DNA from: Chania multitudinisentens RB-25
GTDB taxonomy: Bacteria > Pseudomonadota > Gammaproteobacteria > Enterobacterales > Enterobacteriaceae
Reading direction: 5' to 3'
Assembly: GCF_000520015.2 (NCBI RefSeq)
Contig: NZ_CP007044.2
Coordinates: 3,720,001-3,784,000, forward strand
DNA: 64,000 bases
The position numbers were made by a program, and so were the translations under genes. The notes below the pieces were generated by a model. That model was not told the DNA's origin and made no database searches. It saw only the letters and a list, made by a program, of their open reading frames with translations. Positions 1-7,695 of this stretch are shown in pieces (position 1 is the stretch's first letter; the number at the start of each line of letters is the position of its first letter).

Positions 1-562
1 CATCATCACCGTTGAATCTGGCTTGACTCCTGAACAACGCTTTGATTTTGTACATAACCGGTTGCATGGCTTAATCACACTTAATGCCTATCGTTCGCTG
101 ACCCTTCTCACGAATCCCGATTCAGTACGCTTCGGTTGGGCTAACAAGCACATTATCAAGAATGTAAAGCGGGATGACATCCTCACACAGTTGGAAAAAA
201 GCCTGCAAGCCGGACGAGCCGTCCCCCCCTTCAGCCGTGAACAATGGGCTGAACAAATTCGCCGCGAAATAGAGGATGTCAGCCGTCTGCCGCAGAACGC
301 CGTGCTGAAAATTAAACGGCCAGTGAAGGTACAACCAATCGCCCGAGTCTGGTATCAGCAACAGCAAAAACAGGTACAACACCCCTGCCCGCTGCCGCTG
401 ATAGCCCTGTGCCAATTAGATGCTGGGGCAAATGTGCCGAAAATTGGCGAATTGCTTAATTACGATGCCGCAACGGTGAAGCATAAGTACAAACCCGATG
501 CCAAACCGCTGCGCCTGCTGGTAAAACGCCTGCACCTCTATACCGATATTTCTAATCGTTAA
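1..562 (+). CDS. tus: Tus, DNA replication terminus site-binding protein (5' end outside window)
   Basis: The reading frame is open from base 2, so the start lies upstream; about 186 C-terminal residues of a roughly 309-residue protein are visible. Tus binds Ter sites and blocks the DnaB helicase from one direction. The visible part matches E. coli Tus closely: RFDFVHNRLHGL contains the His equivalent to H144 (codon 53-55) that locks onto the flipped cytosine at Ter, and SLQAGRA holds the equivalent of R198. PQNAVLKIKRPVKVQPIARV and GELLNYDA are family blocks. Both key residues are kept, so the protein should be functional. Its stop overlaps the convergent VOC gene by 11 bases. In E. coli tus also lies close to fumC and manA. 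Confidence 0.95.
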   Translation, partial: IITVESGLTPEQRFDFVHNRLHGLITLNAYRSLTLLTNPDSVRFGWANKHIIKNVKRDDILTQLEKSLQAGRAVPPFSREQWAEQIRREIEDVSRLPQNAVLKIKRPVKVQPIARVWYQQQQKQVQHPCPLPLIALCQLDAGANVPKIGELLNYDAATVKHKYKPDAKPLRLLVKRLHLYTDISNR

Positions 563-920
563 GCTTATAGACACGCAGCCGATGGCCATCGAGATCTTCG
601 GCTACAAAGGTATAACCAAAATCCATCGCCACCGGGGGCTGTATCATCGCCAGCCCTTTGGCTAACCATTGCTGATAGAACGCATCCACCTGTTCTGGTT
701 GCTCGCAAGGGAAGCAGATTTCCATTCCCCCACCCGCAGCCCCTGCGGCAGGCTCAACGGTGTGTTTCGACCACATGCCCAATTTGAAACCATTACTCAA
801 TACAAATAACGCAAAAGTGGCAGACTGCTCTACCGGTTCTACACCCAATAGCTGGCGATAGAAACCTACGCTTTTTTCTGGGCTATCGACATAAATGATG
901 ATCATATTTGGTGCTGCCAT
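552..920 (-). CDS. VOC (glyoxalase/bleomycin-resistance) family protein
   Basis: A 122-residue single-domain protein of the vicinal oxygen chelate fold. It starts with the typical strand MIIIYVDSPEKSVGFYRQLLG and ends with DLDGHRLRVY, the conserved C-terminal strand of PhnB/glyoxalase-like proteins. The substrate cannot be read from the sequence. The start is supported by AAGGAG seven bases upstream. It lies 88 bases downstream of a WYL-domain regulator on the same strand, a common pairing in Enterobacterales, so the two are probably co-transcribed or the regulator controls this gene. The function beyond the fold is unknown. Confidence 0.85.
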   Translation of the reverse strand: MAAPNMIIIYVDSPEKSVGFYRQLLGVEPVEQSATFALFVLSNGFKLGMWSKHTVEPAAGAAGGGMEICFPCEQPEQVDAFYQQWLAKGLAMIQPPVAMDFGYTFVAEDLDGHRLRVYKLND

Positions 921-980
921 GATGGTCTCCTTAGGATGAAAAGGAACTTTTGGGTTCCCGATAACAACAACCTAACCGAC

Positions 981-991
981 CTGACTGTCAG
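981..991. promoter_or_regulatory. Perfect palindrome CTGAC-T-GTCAG before the VOC gene
   Basis: An 11-base palindrome lies 60 bases upstream of the VOC gene start and just downstream of the regulator gene. It could be the operator of the adjacent WYL regulator. I see no second copy upstream of the regulator, so the assignment is weak. Confidence 0.3.
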
Positions 992-1008
992 TTTTTGGCA
1001 GTAGTCCA

Positions 1009-1698
1009 TCACATTGTGTTTATTCCTTCATTTTCACACCACGCTTTCATCAATGCCCGGCGGCCACGAGGATAACGTTGCGCTAGCGGTGTCAGCTTCA
1101 GGATGCGATCCAAACGGAAATGGCGAAATGAGGCACGCAGTTCACACCAAGCCACCAGTACCTGCACTTGTTCAAAAAATCCCATGGCAAACGGCCATAG
1201 AATACGTTTGCTGACACGGCCCGCCTGATCCTGATATTCAACGATAACTTTGTGCTCAAGGCGGATAACTTCGCGGATCACCACCCGTATTTTATCGGGT
1301 ATGTTGAGCGTATCCATCGGGCCAATCAACAACGTACTGGTATTCAATTCTTCACGCAATTCACCGGGTAATACGGCAGCAATCTTCGCTAGCGCATCTG
1401 TTGCCGCACTCGCTAATTCGCTGTCACCTCTGCGTTCCACCCAACGCATCCCCAGTACCAGTGCTTCGATTTCCTGCTGTGAAAACATCAGAGGTGGCAG
1501 GATAAACCCTGGCCGCAATACGTACCCCACCCCCGTTTCACCGGTAATATCCGCCCCCTGTTGCTGCAAAGTCGCGATATCGCGATACAGCGTGCGCATA
1601 CTGACCCCTAGCTCCTCGGCCAAAGCATGCCCTGCCACCGGATAACGATGGCGACGCAGGATCTGCATCAGATCAAGCAGGCGTTGAGTTCGGGACAT
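1009..1698 (-). CDS. YafY-type transcriptional regulator (HTH_11 plus WYL domain)
   Basis: A 229-residue DNA-binding regulator. Residues 1-60 form the HTH_11 winged helix (SRTQRLLDLMQILRRHRYPV, then SMRTLYRDIATLQQQGADI). The C-terminal half is a WYL-type sensor domain (KVIVEYQDQAG, then RILWPFAMGFFEQVQVLVAW), in which the usual W-Y-L positions appear as a variant of the PxxL/YLxAWC pattern. Members often sense nucleic-acid or small ligands and regulate a neighbouring VOC gene. It is transcribed toward the VOC gene at 552-920. The specific ligand is unknown. Confidence 0.85.
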   Translation of the reverse strand: MSRTQRLLDLMQILRRHRYPVAGHALAEELGVSMRTLYRDIATLQQQGADITGETGVGYVLRPGFILPPLMFSQQEIEALVLGMRWVERRGDSELASAATDALAKIAAVLPGELREELNTSTLLIGPMDTLNIPDKIRVVIREVIRLEHKVIVEYQDQAGRVSKRILWPFAMGFFEQVQVLVAWCELRASFRHFRLDRILKLTPLAQRYPRGRRALMKAWCENEGINTM

Positions 1699-1766
1699 GC
1701 ATACTCCGTTGGCATCAGTTGTTGGATGAAATCAGCAAATGCTCACGCTTTTGCCAGTATACCTGC

Positions 1767-2366
1767 TCATAGAGTTGGCGTTTTCAATACTTCCATCGCG
1801 GTTTCCACGATGCCAAGAAGCACTTCGCGTCTGGTACCATCCTGAGCCTGTAAGGAGATACCGTGGACAATGGTGCCAAAGTAGGCGGAAAGCCGCTCGG
1901 TATCCGTATCCGCAGACAGTTCACCTTGCACTATGGCACGTTCAAGCCGTTGGCGGATCAACAATGTCATATGGTGCCGCAGTTCACGCATGCGATCACG
2001 CAAAGGAGCGTGTTGTTCCTGGCAGTTAACCAGCCCCAGGCTGACCAAGCATCCCCCCGAAGATGGGCTTGCTAACGCAGTATCCAAACTTGCCAACAAC
2101 ATGCTTTCTATGGCACCGCGCACATTCCCGGTTTCAGCCAGTGCTTTTACGCTAACTCCACCAACCGTTGATAGGTAAAGATCGAGCGCTTCACGGTACA
2201 GAGCCTCTTTAGAACCGAAGGCAGCATAGAAACTGGGCGGATTGATGCCAATGGCAGTCATCAGTTCAGACAGTTGGGTGGCCTCATAGCCTTTGGCCCA
2301 GAAAACCTCCATCGCACGTTGCAAAGCTGTGTCACGGTCAAAGTTGCGGGGACGCCCACGGGCCAT
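1767..2366 (-). CDS. TetR/AcrR family repressor
   Basis: A 199-residue repressor. The longer frame upstream is rejected because MARGRPRNFDRDTALQRAME is the classic TetR N-terminus and an AAGGA motif precedes the ATG at 2366. The HTH lies at about residues 14-60 (ALQRAMEVFWAKGYEATQLS, then INPPSFYAAFGSKEALYREA). The C-terminal domain (TetR_C type) has the segment GGCLVSLGLVNC found in the AcrR/YxaF-like subgroup. It is divergent from the SnoaL-like gene, and two copies of one operator-like palindrome lie in the 97-base spacer, so it probably represses that gene and itself. Confidence 0.88.
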   Translation of the reverse strand: MARGRPRNFDRDTALQRAMEVFWAKGYEATQLSELMTAIGINPPSFYAAFGSKEALYREALDLYLSTVGGVSVKALAETGNVRGAIESMLLASLDTALASPSSGGCLVSLGLVNCQEQHAPLRDRMRELRHHMTLLIRQRLERAIVQGELSADTDTERLSAYFGTIVHGISLQAQDGTRREVLLGIVETAMEVLKTPTL

Positions 2367-2382
2367 GATGTTTCCTTTTTTT

Positions 2383-2396
2383 GTAAACTTGATTAC
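2383..2396. promoter_or_regulatory. TetR operator candidate, copy 1
   Basis: GTAAACTTGATTAC is an imperfect palindrome 17 bases upstream of the TetR start. Its reverse complement (GTAATCAAGTTTAC) recurs with one mismatch at 2433-2446. The arrangement suits a repressor controlling both divergent genes. Confidence 0.6.
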
Positions 2397-2432
2397 ATAA
2401 ATATTGACGGCGCTTACTCGCTTCTTAAGAAG

Positions 2433-2446
2433 GTAATCCAGTTTAC
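2433..2446. promoter_or_regulatory. TetR operator candidate, copy 2
   Basis: GTAATCCAGTTTAC is the inverted copy of the site at 2383-2396 (13 of 14 bases match) and sits 18 bases before the ATG of the SnoaL-like gene, just upstream of its GGAG ribosome binding site. Confidence 0.6.
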
Positions 2447-2463
2447 AAAAATGGAGCAAGTAC

Positions 2464-3319
2464 ATGTCTATTCTTTCTGAGGCCCACATAGAAATCATTC
2501 GTCGCTACTTCCGCGAGTGTAGATGCGAAATCCTCCTTGTTGCTTGACCTGTTCACGGATGACGTTGAGTTCTTTTTCCCTAAGTTCGGCGTAGCCCGTG
2601 GCAAAGCTGCTCTGGCACGCTTCGCTGAGCGCATTGCAAAAGGTACAGCACAGTTAACCCACGATATTGATGGGCTTATTTTTACCGTGGGTAATGACCG
2701 CATCGTGGTAGAAGGCCGTGAGTGGGGAGTCACTGCGGATGGCAGAGCATGGCCTGATGGTGACATTTCTCAAGGACGCTTCGCCAACGTCTTCGAGTTC
2801 GATGGGTTACTCATTAAACGAATCTTCATCTATGTCGATCCCGATTTCACCAACGAGGATCACCAGCGCGTGTCGATGTATCGCGATGAATTACCTATCG
2901 CCACTCCTCATGAAATCGCCTCATGTTACTTCGAACGATGGGCAGCGCTATGGGCAGCCCCAAACGATCCGCAGGTGTTGGCAATGATCCTCGAACTGTT
3001 CGCCGAGGATGTGGAGTGGGATATTCCAGGCAATCTGGAAACTGTGCCATGGATCGGCCCACGATACGATCGTAAGGCAGTCGGTGCTTTCCATACTGAG
3101 CTTACTGCACAAATTGCTCCTGAACGGTTCGAGATACAACGGATCCTCGCTGACGACGAAACGGCAGTGGCATTCGGTGAGCTGACATCACAAGTCAAGG
3201 CCACTGGCAGAGTCATCGAATCACCTTTTGCTTTCATACTGACGAGCAAGGAGGGGAAAATCGTCCGCTATCGTATGCTGGAAGATAGCCACGCCGTCGC
3301 TATGGCGGTATCGGGATAA
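2464..3319 (+). pseudogene. Tandem SnoaL/NTF2-like protein, frameshifted near its start
   Basis: The ATG at 2464 follows GGAG at 2453-2456 and begins a plausible protein (MSILSEAHIEIIRRYFRE), but that frame stops at 2545. The rest of the protein continues in the +1 frame from about base 2519 (VDAKSSLLLDLFTDDVEFFF) to the stop at 3319. One extra base around 2518-2521 joins the two parts. The product would have two SnoaL-like (NTF2-fold) domains, the second starting near EIASCYFERWAALWAAP. Such folds serve as polyketide cyclases, dehydratases or orphan enzymes, and the substrate is unknown. A start at the TTG at 2537 would lose the first helix. A sequencing error is an alternative to a real mutation. 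Confidence 0.7.
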
Positions 3320-3395
3320 AATGCTGTAGGAGATTGGGTAAAACCATTTTTTCACCTAATGATACTCCAGCGCCGTCAAGGAAAACGGGGAATTA

Positions 3396-3428
3396 GCAAC
3401 AGACTCAAAAAGAATTTGGGTCTGTTGC
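3396..3428. repeat. Inverted repeat GCAACAGAC / GTCTGTTGC
   Basis: A 9-base stem (3396-3404 and 3420-3428) with a 15-base loop lies in the 276-base spacer between the SnoaL-like gene and the microcin gene. It may end the SnoaL-like transcript. The rest of this spacer shows only the microcin terminator and short frames without convincing starts. Confidence 0.45.
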
Positions 3429-3545
3429 ACCTGGAATTATATCGTTTGATGATGTATTCCCTTCAAAAAATAAAACTCTCATTGGTCGCTTCGATAATAG
3501 CATCTGCCAACTGGTTAACAGCACCTTAATACGGCAAAATTTTAA

Positions 3546-3575
3546 AAGCCCCAATGGTAAACCAGCCAGGGGCTT
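3546..3575 (-). terminator. Terminator of the microcin gene
   Basis: AAGCCCC (3546-3552) pairs with GGGGCTT (3569-3575). Read on the minus strand the stem is followed by TTTTAAAATTTT. It lies 20 bases beyond the microcin stop codon. Confidence 0.7.
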
Positions 3576-3595
3576 GTGCGAAAAGCAATCAACCT

Positions 3596-3820
3596 TTAAG
3601 CATGCTTACTGTGTCCAAACACGCTATCAAGCACATTGAGGGCTATCTCAGCTACAGAACCAACCGTTTTGCCTACTATAGCACCGATATCTGCTGAACC
3701 CTTAGAACCAGTAATGGAATCAACCAGTGCGCCAATACCTTGGCCAAGCGCTTCTGCACCATCGGCGATGACACCTGCTCCTGATACCTGTTCTACTTCG
3801 ATATGGGTTAACTCTTTCAT
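3596..3820 (-). CDS. Class II microcin precursor (colicin V-like peptide)
   Basis: A 74-residue peptide with a typical double-glycine-type leader, MKELTHIEVEQVSGAG, comparable to the colicin V leader pattern M-R-x-L-T-x-x-E-x-x-x-V-S-G-G. Here the processing site is Gly14-Ala15. The predicted core is about 59 residues, has no cysteine, and is rich in Gly, Ala, Ile and Val with glycine-zipper spacing (GQGIGALVDS, DIGAIVGKTVG); it ends in HSKHA. A strong AGGAGG precedes the ATG. The adjacent HlyD and C39-ABC exporter genes on the other strand are the expected maturation and export machinery. The target and killing mechanism are unknown, and no immunity gene is recognised next to it. I do not recognise the core as any named microcin. 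Confidence 0.85.
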   Translation of the reverse strand: MKELTHIEVEQVSGAGVIADGAEALGQGIGALVDSITGSKGSADIGAIVGKTVGSVAEIALNVLDSVFGHSKHA

Positions 3821-4253
3821 TGAACCTCCTGCTAATCATGACGATTAGGTTTTTTATTGTTGAGATATTGGCACCAAACACTCCGCCGAAAAGATCTTCA
3901 ACGAAACCACCAATGACGTTCCAACAGTTTTGCTGATGGTTGAGTAAAACCATGACCCACAGAGCTCAGGACAATAACATTGCCAATTATCCCGCTTACG
4001 TGGTCAATAACTATCAACCGCAGAAAATCTTATCGATGGTTTACAACGTGCATATATCAATTTTATGCGGGCTATGATGAATTTTATTGAATGCCGGTGT
4101 GCACACTTCACTTCGTTATATTTTTTAAGGAATTGTGGGGGCTGTTGAAGGATGGTTGGTAAACGCTGGTGATAAAATTACCGCAATATGTTACCCCTAC
4201 CCCTGTAAACCTGTTTGAATCCCAGGGATTACACAGTTAAAGAGGTGTTTTTA
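3821..4253. other. Spacer between microcin and exporter genes: short frames, no confident gene
   Basis: This stretch should hold the microcin promoter and possibly the immunity gene, but no frame is convincing. On the minus strand a frame from 3953 encodes CWNVIGGFVEDLFGGVFGA, which resembles the end of a second microcin but runs out of frame into the microcin gene. On the plus strand 4135-4218 encodes GAVEGWLVNAGDKITAI, which resembles a lipoyl-like HlyD fragment. Other short frames (for example 3952-4080 plus) have no good ribosome binding site. CTAATC-ATGAC-GATTAG at 3832-3848 is an inverted repeat beside the microcin ribosome binding site; on the plus strand it is followed by a T-run. Confidence 0.5.
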
Positions 4254-5528
4254 GTGTTCAGGCCGGAAGCTATCCTAAGCCACAGAATGCAATGGCGCGG
4301 TCAAGCGCTCCTTCTCCCCGGTATCCCCTTTTGGGCAATGGCGGGATCGTGCCTTTTTTTCATTGCAACCTTCCTGACCTTTATCATCGCAGGTACCTAT
4401 ACCCGGCGGGTCAATGTGGTTGGCGAAATCAGTACCTATCCGCGCGCGGCCAACGTCTATTCCAGCGTTCAGGGTGTGGTGACCAAACAATTCGTCACCG
4501 AAGGGCAAATGATAAAGGCCGAGGAGCCTATTTATCAAATTGATGTCAGTAAAAGCACGCGCAGCGGTGTGATCAGCGATAACCAGCGCCGTGATATCGG
4601 CAACCAGCTGACGCGCATTGCACAAATTATCATCCGCTTGGAAAACAGCAAGAAAGCTACCCTTAACATGCTGGAGGCACAAAAAGCGCAGTATAGTACT
4701 GCCTTCCAACACTCTACGGATATACTTCAGCGTGCCCAGGAAGGGATACGTATCATGAAAGAAAACATGGAGAATTACCGTCGTTATCAAAGCAAAGGGT
4801 TGATCAACAAGGATCAGCTCACCAACCAGATAGCATCATATTACCAACTACAAAATAATCTGCTGGGCCTATCCAGCCAGAATGAACAGAATGCCTTGCA
4901 GATTAATGCGTTGGGAAGCCAAATCCAAACTCAAGCCGCTGAGTTTGACAATCAGATCTACCGTATGGAAATGCAGCGCTATGAACTGCAAAAAGAATTA
5001 CTCAACATTGATGCTGATGGGGAAATTATCGTCCGTGCGCTGGCTGATGGCCGTGTCGATTCCCTGAGTGTTACGGTAGGGCAAATGGTTAACGTCGGCG
5101 ATAGCCTGCTACAACTTATTCCCCACAACATCGATCATTACTCCCTGGTACTCTGGGTACCCAATGACGCTATTCCCTATGTATCCATTGGCAATCGGGT
5201 CAACATTCGCTATGAAGCCTTCCCTGCGGAGAAGTTCGGTCAGTTCGTCGGCACCGTAGCCGTCATCTCCAAGACACCGGCCTCACCGCAGGAAATGCTG
5301 ACTTATCAGGGAGCCCCCAGAGCCGCGCAGACCACCGCCGTACCGTATTACAAGGTGATTGTCAGCCCCAAAAAACAGACCATTGTCTATAACGCCCAAC
5401 GTTTGAATTTGCAAAACGGTATGAAAGCGCAGAGCACCCTGTTTCTGGAAAAAAGAAAGATTTATCAATGGATGCTGTCACCATTCTACGACATGAAGCA
5501 CAGCGTAATGGGGCCGGTCAATGAATAA
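4254..5528 (+). CDS. HlyD-family membrane fusion protein of microcin exporter (CvaA-like)
   Basis: This periplasmic adaptor of a type I secretion system links the inner-membrane ABC exporter to an outer-membrane channel such as TolC. The GTG start at 4254 is chosen because AGAGG lies eight bases upstream and MFRPEAI matches the family N-terminus; an in-frame TTG at 4215 is less likely. The 424 residues comprise one membrane helix (about 26-46), a barrel-sandwich half (SSVQGVVTKQFVTEGQMIKA), a long coiled-coil hairpin (about 110-240), the second sandwich half (GRVDSLSVTVGQMVNVGDSL) and a C-terminal beta-barrel. It overlaps the ABC gene by eight bases, implying translational coupling. The size and order match cvaA-cvaB. 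Confidence 0.9.
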   Translation: MFRPEAILSHRMQWRGQALLLPGIPFWAMAGSCLFFIATFLTFIIAGTYTRRVNVVGEISTYPRAANVYSSVQGVVTKQFVTEGQMIKAEEPIYQIDVSKSTRSGVISDNQRRDIGNQLTRIAQIIIRLENSKKATLNMLEAQKAQYSTAFQHSTDILQRAQEGIRIMKENMENYRRYQSKGLINKDQLTNQIASYYQLQNNLLGLSSQNEQNALQINALGSQIQTQAAEFDNQIYRMEMQRYELQKELLNIDADGEIIVRALADGRVDSLSVTVGQMVNVGDSLLQLIPHNIDHYSLVLWVPNDAIPYVSIGNRVNIRYEAFPAEKFGQFVGTVAVISKTPASPQEMLTYQGAPRAAQTTAVPYYKVIVSPKKQTIVYNAQRLNLQNGMKAQSTLFLEKRKIYQWMLSPFYDMKHSVMGPVNE

Positions 5529-7629
5529 GCTTTCTTTCAAATGCCTGATTAAACAACTGGATATACGTCTGTTTCAACGCATCCCCCTGGTTCATCAGAC
5601 TGAAGCTTCGGAATGCGGTCTGGCCTGTCTGGCGATGATCTGCGGGCATTATGGCAAAAACATCGATCTGATTGCATTGCGCCAGCAATTCAACCTGGCA
5701 GCACGTGGTACCACGCTGGCCAGCTTGACGGGCATTGCCGACCAACTGGGGTTGGCTACTCGCCCTTTGTCGTTGGATCTCAATGAGCTGAGTGCTTTAA
5801 AGAAGCCGTGCATACTTCACTGGGAGTTCAATCATTTTGTAGTGTTGGTCAGCGTTGGGCGTCACCGTGTTGTGCTGCATGATCCGGCACGCGGCCGCCG
5901 CACTGTCAGCCTGTCAGAACTTTCGAGCAGCTTTACCGGCGTGGCGCTTGAAGTCTGGCCTGGCGGTGCATTCACCGCCGACACAATACGCGACAGGTTC
6001 AGTTTTGGCACCTTGATAGGCAGCGTGCATGGCCTGAAGGGAACGCTGGGCAAGATATTCTGCCTGTCACTGGTGATCGAAACCATCAACCTGGTGATGC
6101 CAGTGGGAACACAACTGGTGATGGATCACGCTATTCCCGCTGGCGATCGCGGTTTGTTAACCCTTATCTGCGCAGGATTGATGTTGTTTATCTTGCTGCG
6201 AACAGCGGTCAGTATGGTACGCGCCTGGTCATCGCTGGTGATGTCAACGCTAATCAACGTTCAATGGCAGTCTGGCCTGTTCAACCACCTGTTGCGATTG
6301 CCACTAGGCTATTTTGAGCGCCGCAAGCTGGGTGATATTCAGTCGCGTTTCGGTTCTCTGGACACGCTGCGCCAAACCTTCACCACCAGTATCGTCGGTG
6401 CCATTATGGACGGCATCATGATCATGGGTGTGCTTGTAATGATGGTGCTGTACGGTGGCTGGTTGACCTGGGTAGTCGTAGCCTTCACCACCCTGTACGT
6501 CTTGCTGCGCCTGATTACCTATGTTTATTATCGGCAATTGTCTGAGGAGTCGCTGATTAGAAAAGCCCGGGCCGGCTCGTATTTTATGGAGACGTTGTAC
6601 GGTATAGCGACGGTTAAGATGCAAGGGATGACGGAGCGTCGCAGCGCGCACTGGCTTAATCTTGAAATAGATGCCATCAATACCGGCATTCGGGTCACCA
6701 AAATGGATATGCTGTTTGGCGGTATCAACACTTTTGTTGCAGCTTGTGATCAGATCGTGATCCTGTGGCTGGGAACCCGCCTGGTGATCGATACTCAAAT
6801 GACCATCGGTATGTTTGTGGCATTCGCTGCTTTTCGTGGTCAATTCTCAGACAGAATCAGTTCTTTGACCGAATTTTTGCTCCAGTTGCGCCTGATGAGC
6901 CTGCACAATGAACGCATCGCAGACATCGCATTGCACCCACGGGAAAATCGCCAACCAGCGATCGTTTATGAACCGCAGTTACGACCGGCAACCCTGACAA
7001 CACAGGCCCTGAGTTATAGCTACGATAGCCAGTCACCACCTATCTTCAACAAACTGGACATCGTTGTTGCACCGGGAGAAAGCGTAGCCATAGTGGGGCC
7101 ATCCGGAGCGGGGAAAACCACGCTGATGAAAGTGCTGTGTGGGCTATTTCTTCCTGACCATGGCAAGGTTGAGATTAATGGTGTCGATATACAGCAATTA
7201 GGCATCAATAATTACCATAAGATGATCGCCTGCGTCATGCAGGATGACAAACTGTTCTCCGGCTCTATCCGTGAAAATATCAGTGGTTTTTCCGACGATG
7301 TGGATGAGGACTGGATGCAGGAGTGTGCCCGCGCCAGCTATTTGCACGACGTTATCATGCGTATGCCAATGAGGTATGAAACGCTGATCGGTGAATTGGG
7401 GGAAGGTTTATCCGGTGGCCAAAAACAGCGGCTGTTTATTGCCCGTGCCATCTACAAAAAACCGACGATCTTATTTCTGGATGAAGCCACCAGTGCGCTG
7501 GACAAAGAAAGTGAAACCACGGTGAATCAGTCGATCAAGGCACTCCGTATTACGCGGATCATTATCGCACATCGGGAATCGACCATCGCTTCGGCAGACC
7601 GGGTGATCACCCTGAATCCACAATTATAA
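5521..7629 (+). CDS. Microcin ABC exporter with N-terminal C39 peptidase (CvaB-like)
   Basis: A 702-residue peptidase-containing ABC transporter. The N-terminal C39 domain has Gln26 and Cys32 (HQTEASECGLACLAM), His105 (NHFVVL) and Asp121 (HDPARG), a complete catalytic set for cutting double-glycine leaders. Transmembrane helices occupy about residues 150-440. The ATPase domain has Walker A (VGPSGAGKTT, near 525), the signature LSGGQ (near 630), Walker B (ILFLDEATS, Asp654/Glu655) and a His switch (IIIAHR). It should trim the microcin leader after the Gly-Ala motif and export the core. The gene follows the HlyD gene with an eight-base overlap. All motifs look intact. Confidence 0.95.
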   Translation: MNKLSFKCLIKQLDIRLFQRIPLVHQTEASECGLACLAMICGHYGKNIDLIALRQQFNLAARGTTLASLTGIADQLGLATRPLSLDLNELSALKKPCILHWEFNHFVVLVSVGRHRVVLHDPARGRRTVSLSELSSSFTGVALEVWPGGAFTADTIRDRFSFGTLIGSVHGLKGTLGKIFCLSLVIETINLVMPVGTQLVMDHAIPAGDRGLLTLICAGLMLFILLRTAVSMVRAWSSLVMSTLINVQWQSGLFNHLLRLPLGYFERRKLGDIQSRFGSLDTLRQTFTTSIVGAIMDGIMIMGVLVMMVLYGGWLTWVVVAFTTLYVLLRLITYVYYRQLSEESLIRKARAGSYFMETLYGIATVKMQGMTERRSAHWLNLEIDAINTGIRVTKMDMLFGGINTFVAACDQIVILWLGTRLVIDTQMTIGMFVAFAAFRGQFSDRISSLTEFLLQLRLMSLHNERIADIALHPRENRQPAIVYEPQLRPATLTTQALSYSYDSQSPPIFNKLDIVVAPGESVAIVGPSGAGKTTLMKVLCGLFLPDHGKVEINGVDIQQLGINNYHKMIACVMQDDKLFSGSIRENISGFSDDVDEDWMQECARASYLHDVIMRMPMRYETLIGELGEGLSGGQKQRLFIARAIYKKPTILFLDEATSALDKESETTVNQSIKALRITRIIIAHRESTIASADRVITLNPQL

Positions 7630-7658
7630 AATTATATAAATCAATATATTAATCTTAA

Positions 7659-7680
7659 CAGGCGCAACACGTTGCGCCTG
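7659..7680. terminator. Hairpin between exporter and fumC
   Basis: CAGGCGCAAC and GTTGCGCCTG form a 10-base stem between two convergent genes. It lacks a clear T-run on either side. It belongs to a family of GGCGCA(G/A)C palindromes also seen at 17209 and 25757. Confidence 0.5.
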
Positions 7681-7695
7681 AAATCGCCATACGGA

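Noticed and set aside
3396..3428. GTCTGTTGC as a possible IS6-family terminal repeat
   Set aside because: It only loosely resembles IS26-type ends, no transposase or partner end is present, and it pairs with its neighbour as a simple hairpin.
3418..3595. Minus-strand 57-codon frame ending in IIPGATDPNSF as a microcin immunity gene
   Set aside because: It overlaps the microcin terminator, has no ATG with a ribosome binding site at a useful position, and does not look like a membrane protein throughout. Kept only as a remote candidate.
3720..3953. 77-codon minus-strand frame as an intact second microcin
   Set aside because: No double-glycine leader or ribosome binding site, and its C-terminal half is just the microcin gene read in the wrong frame.
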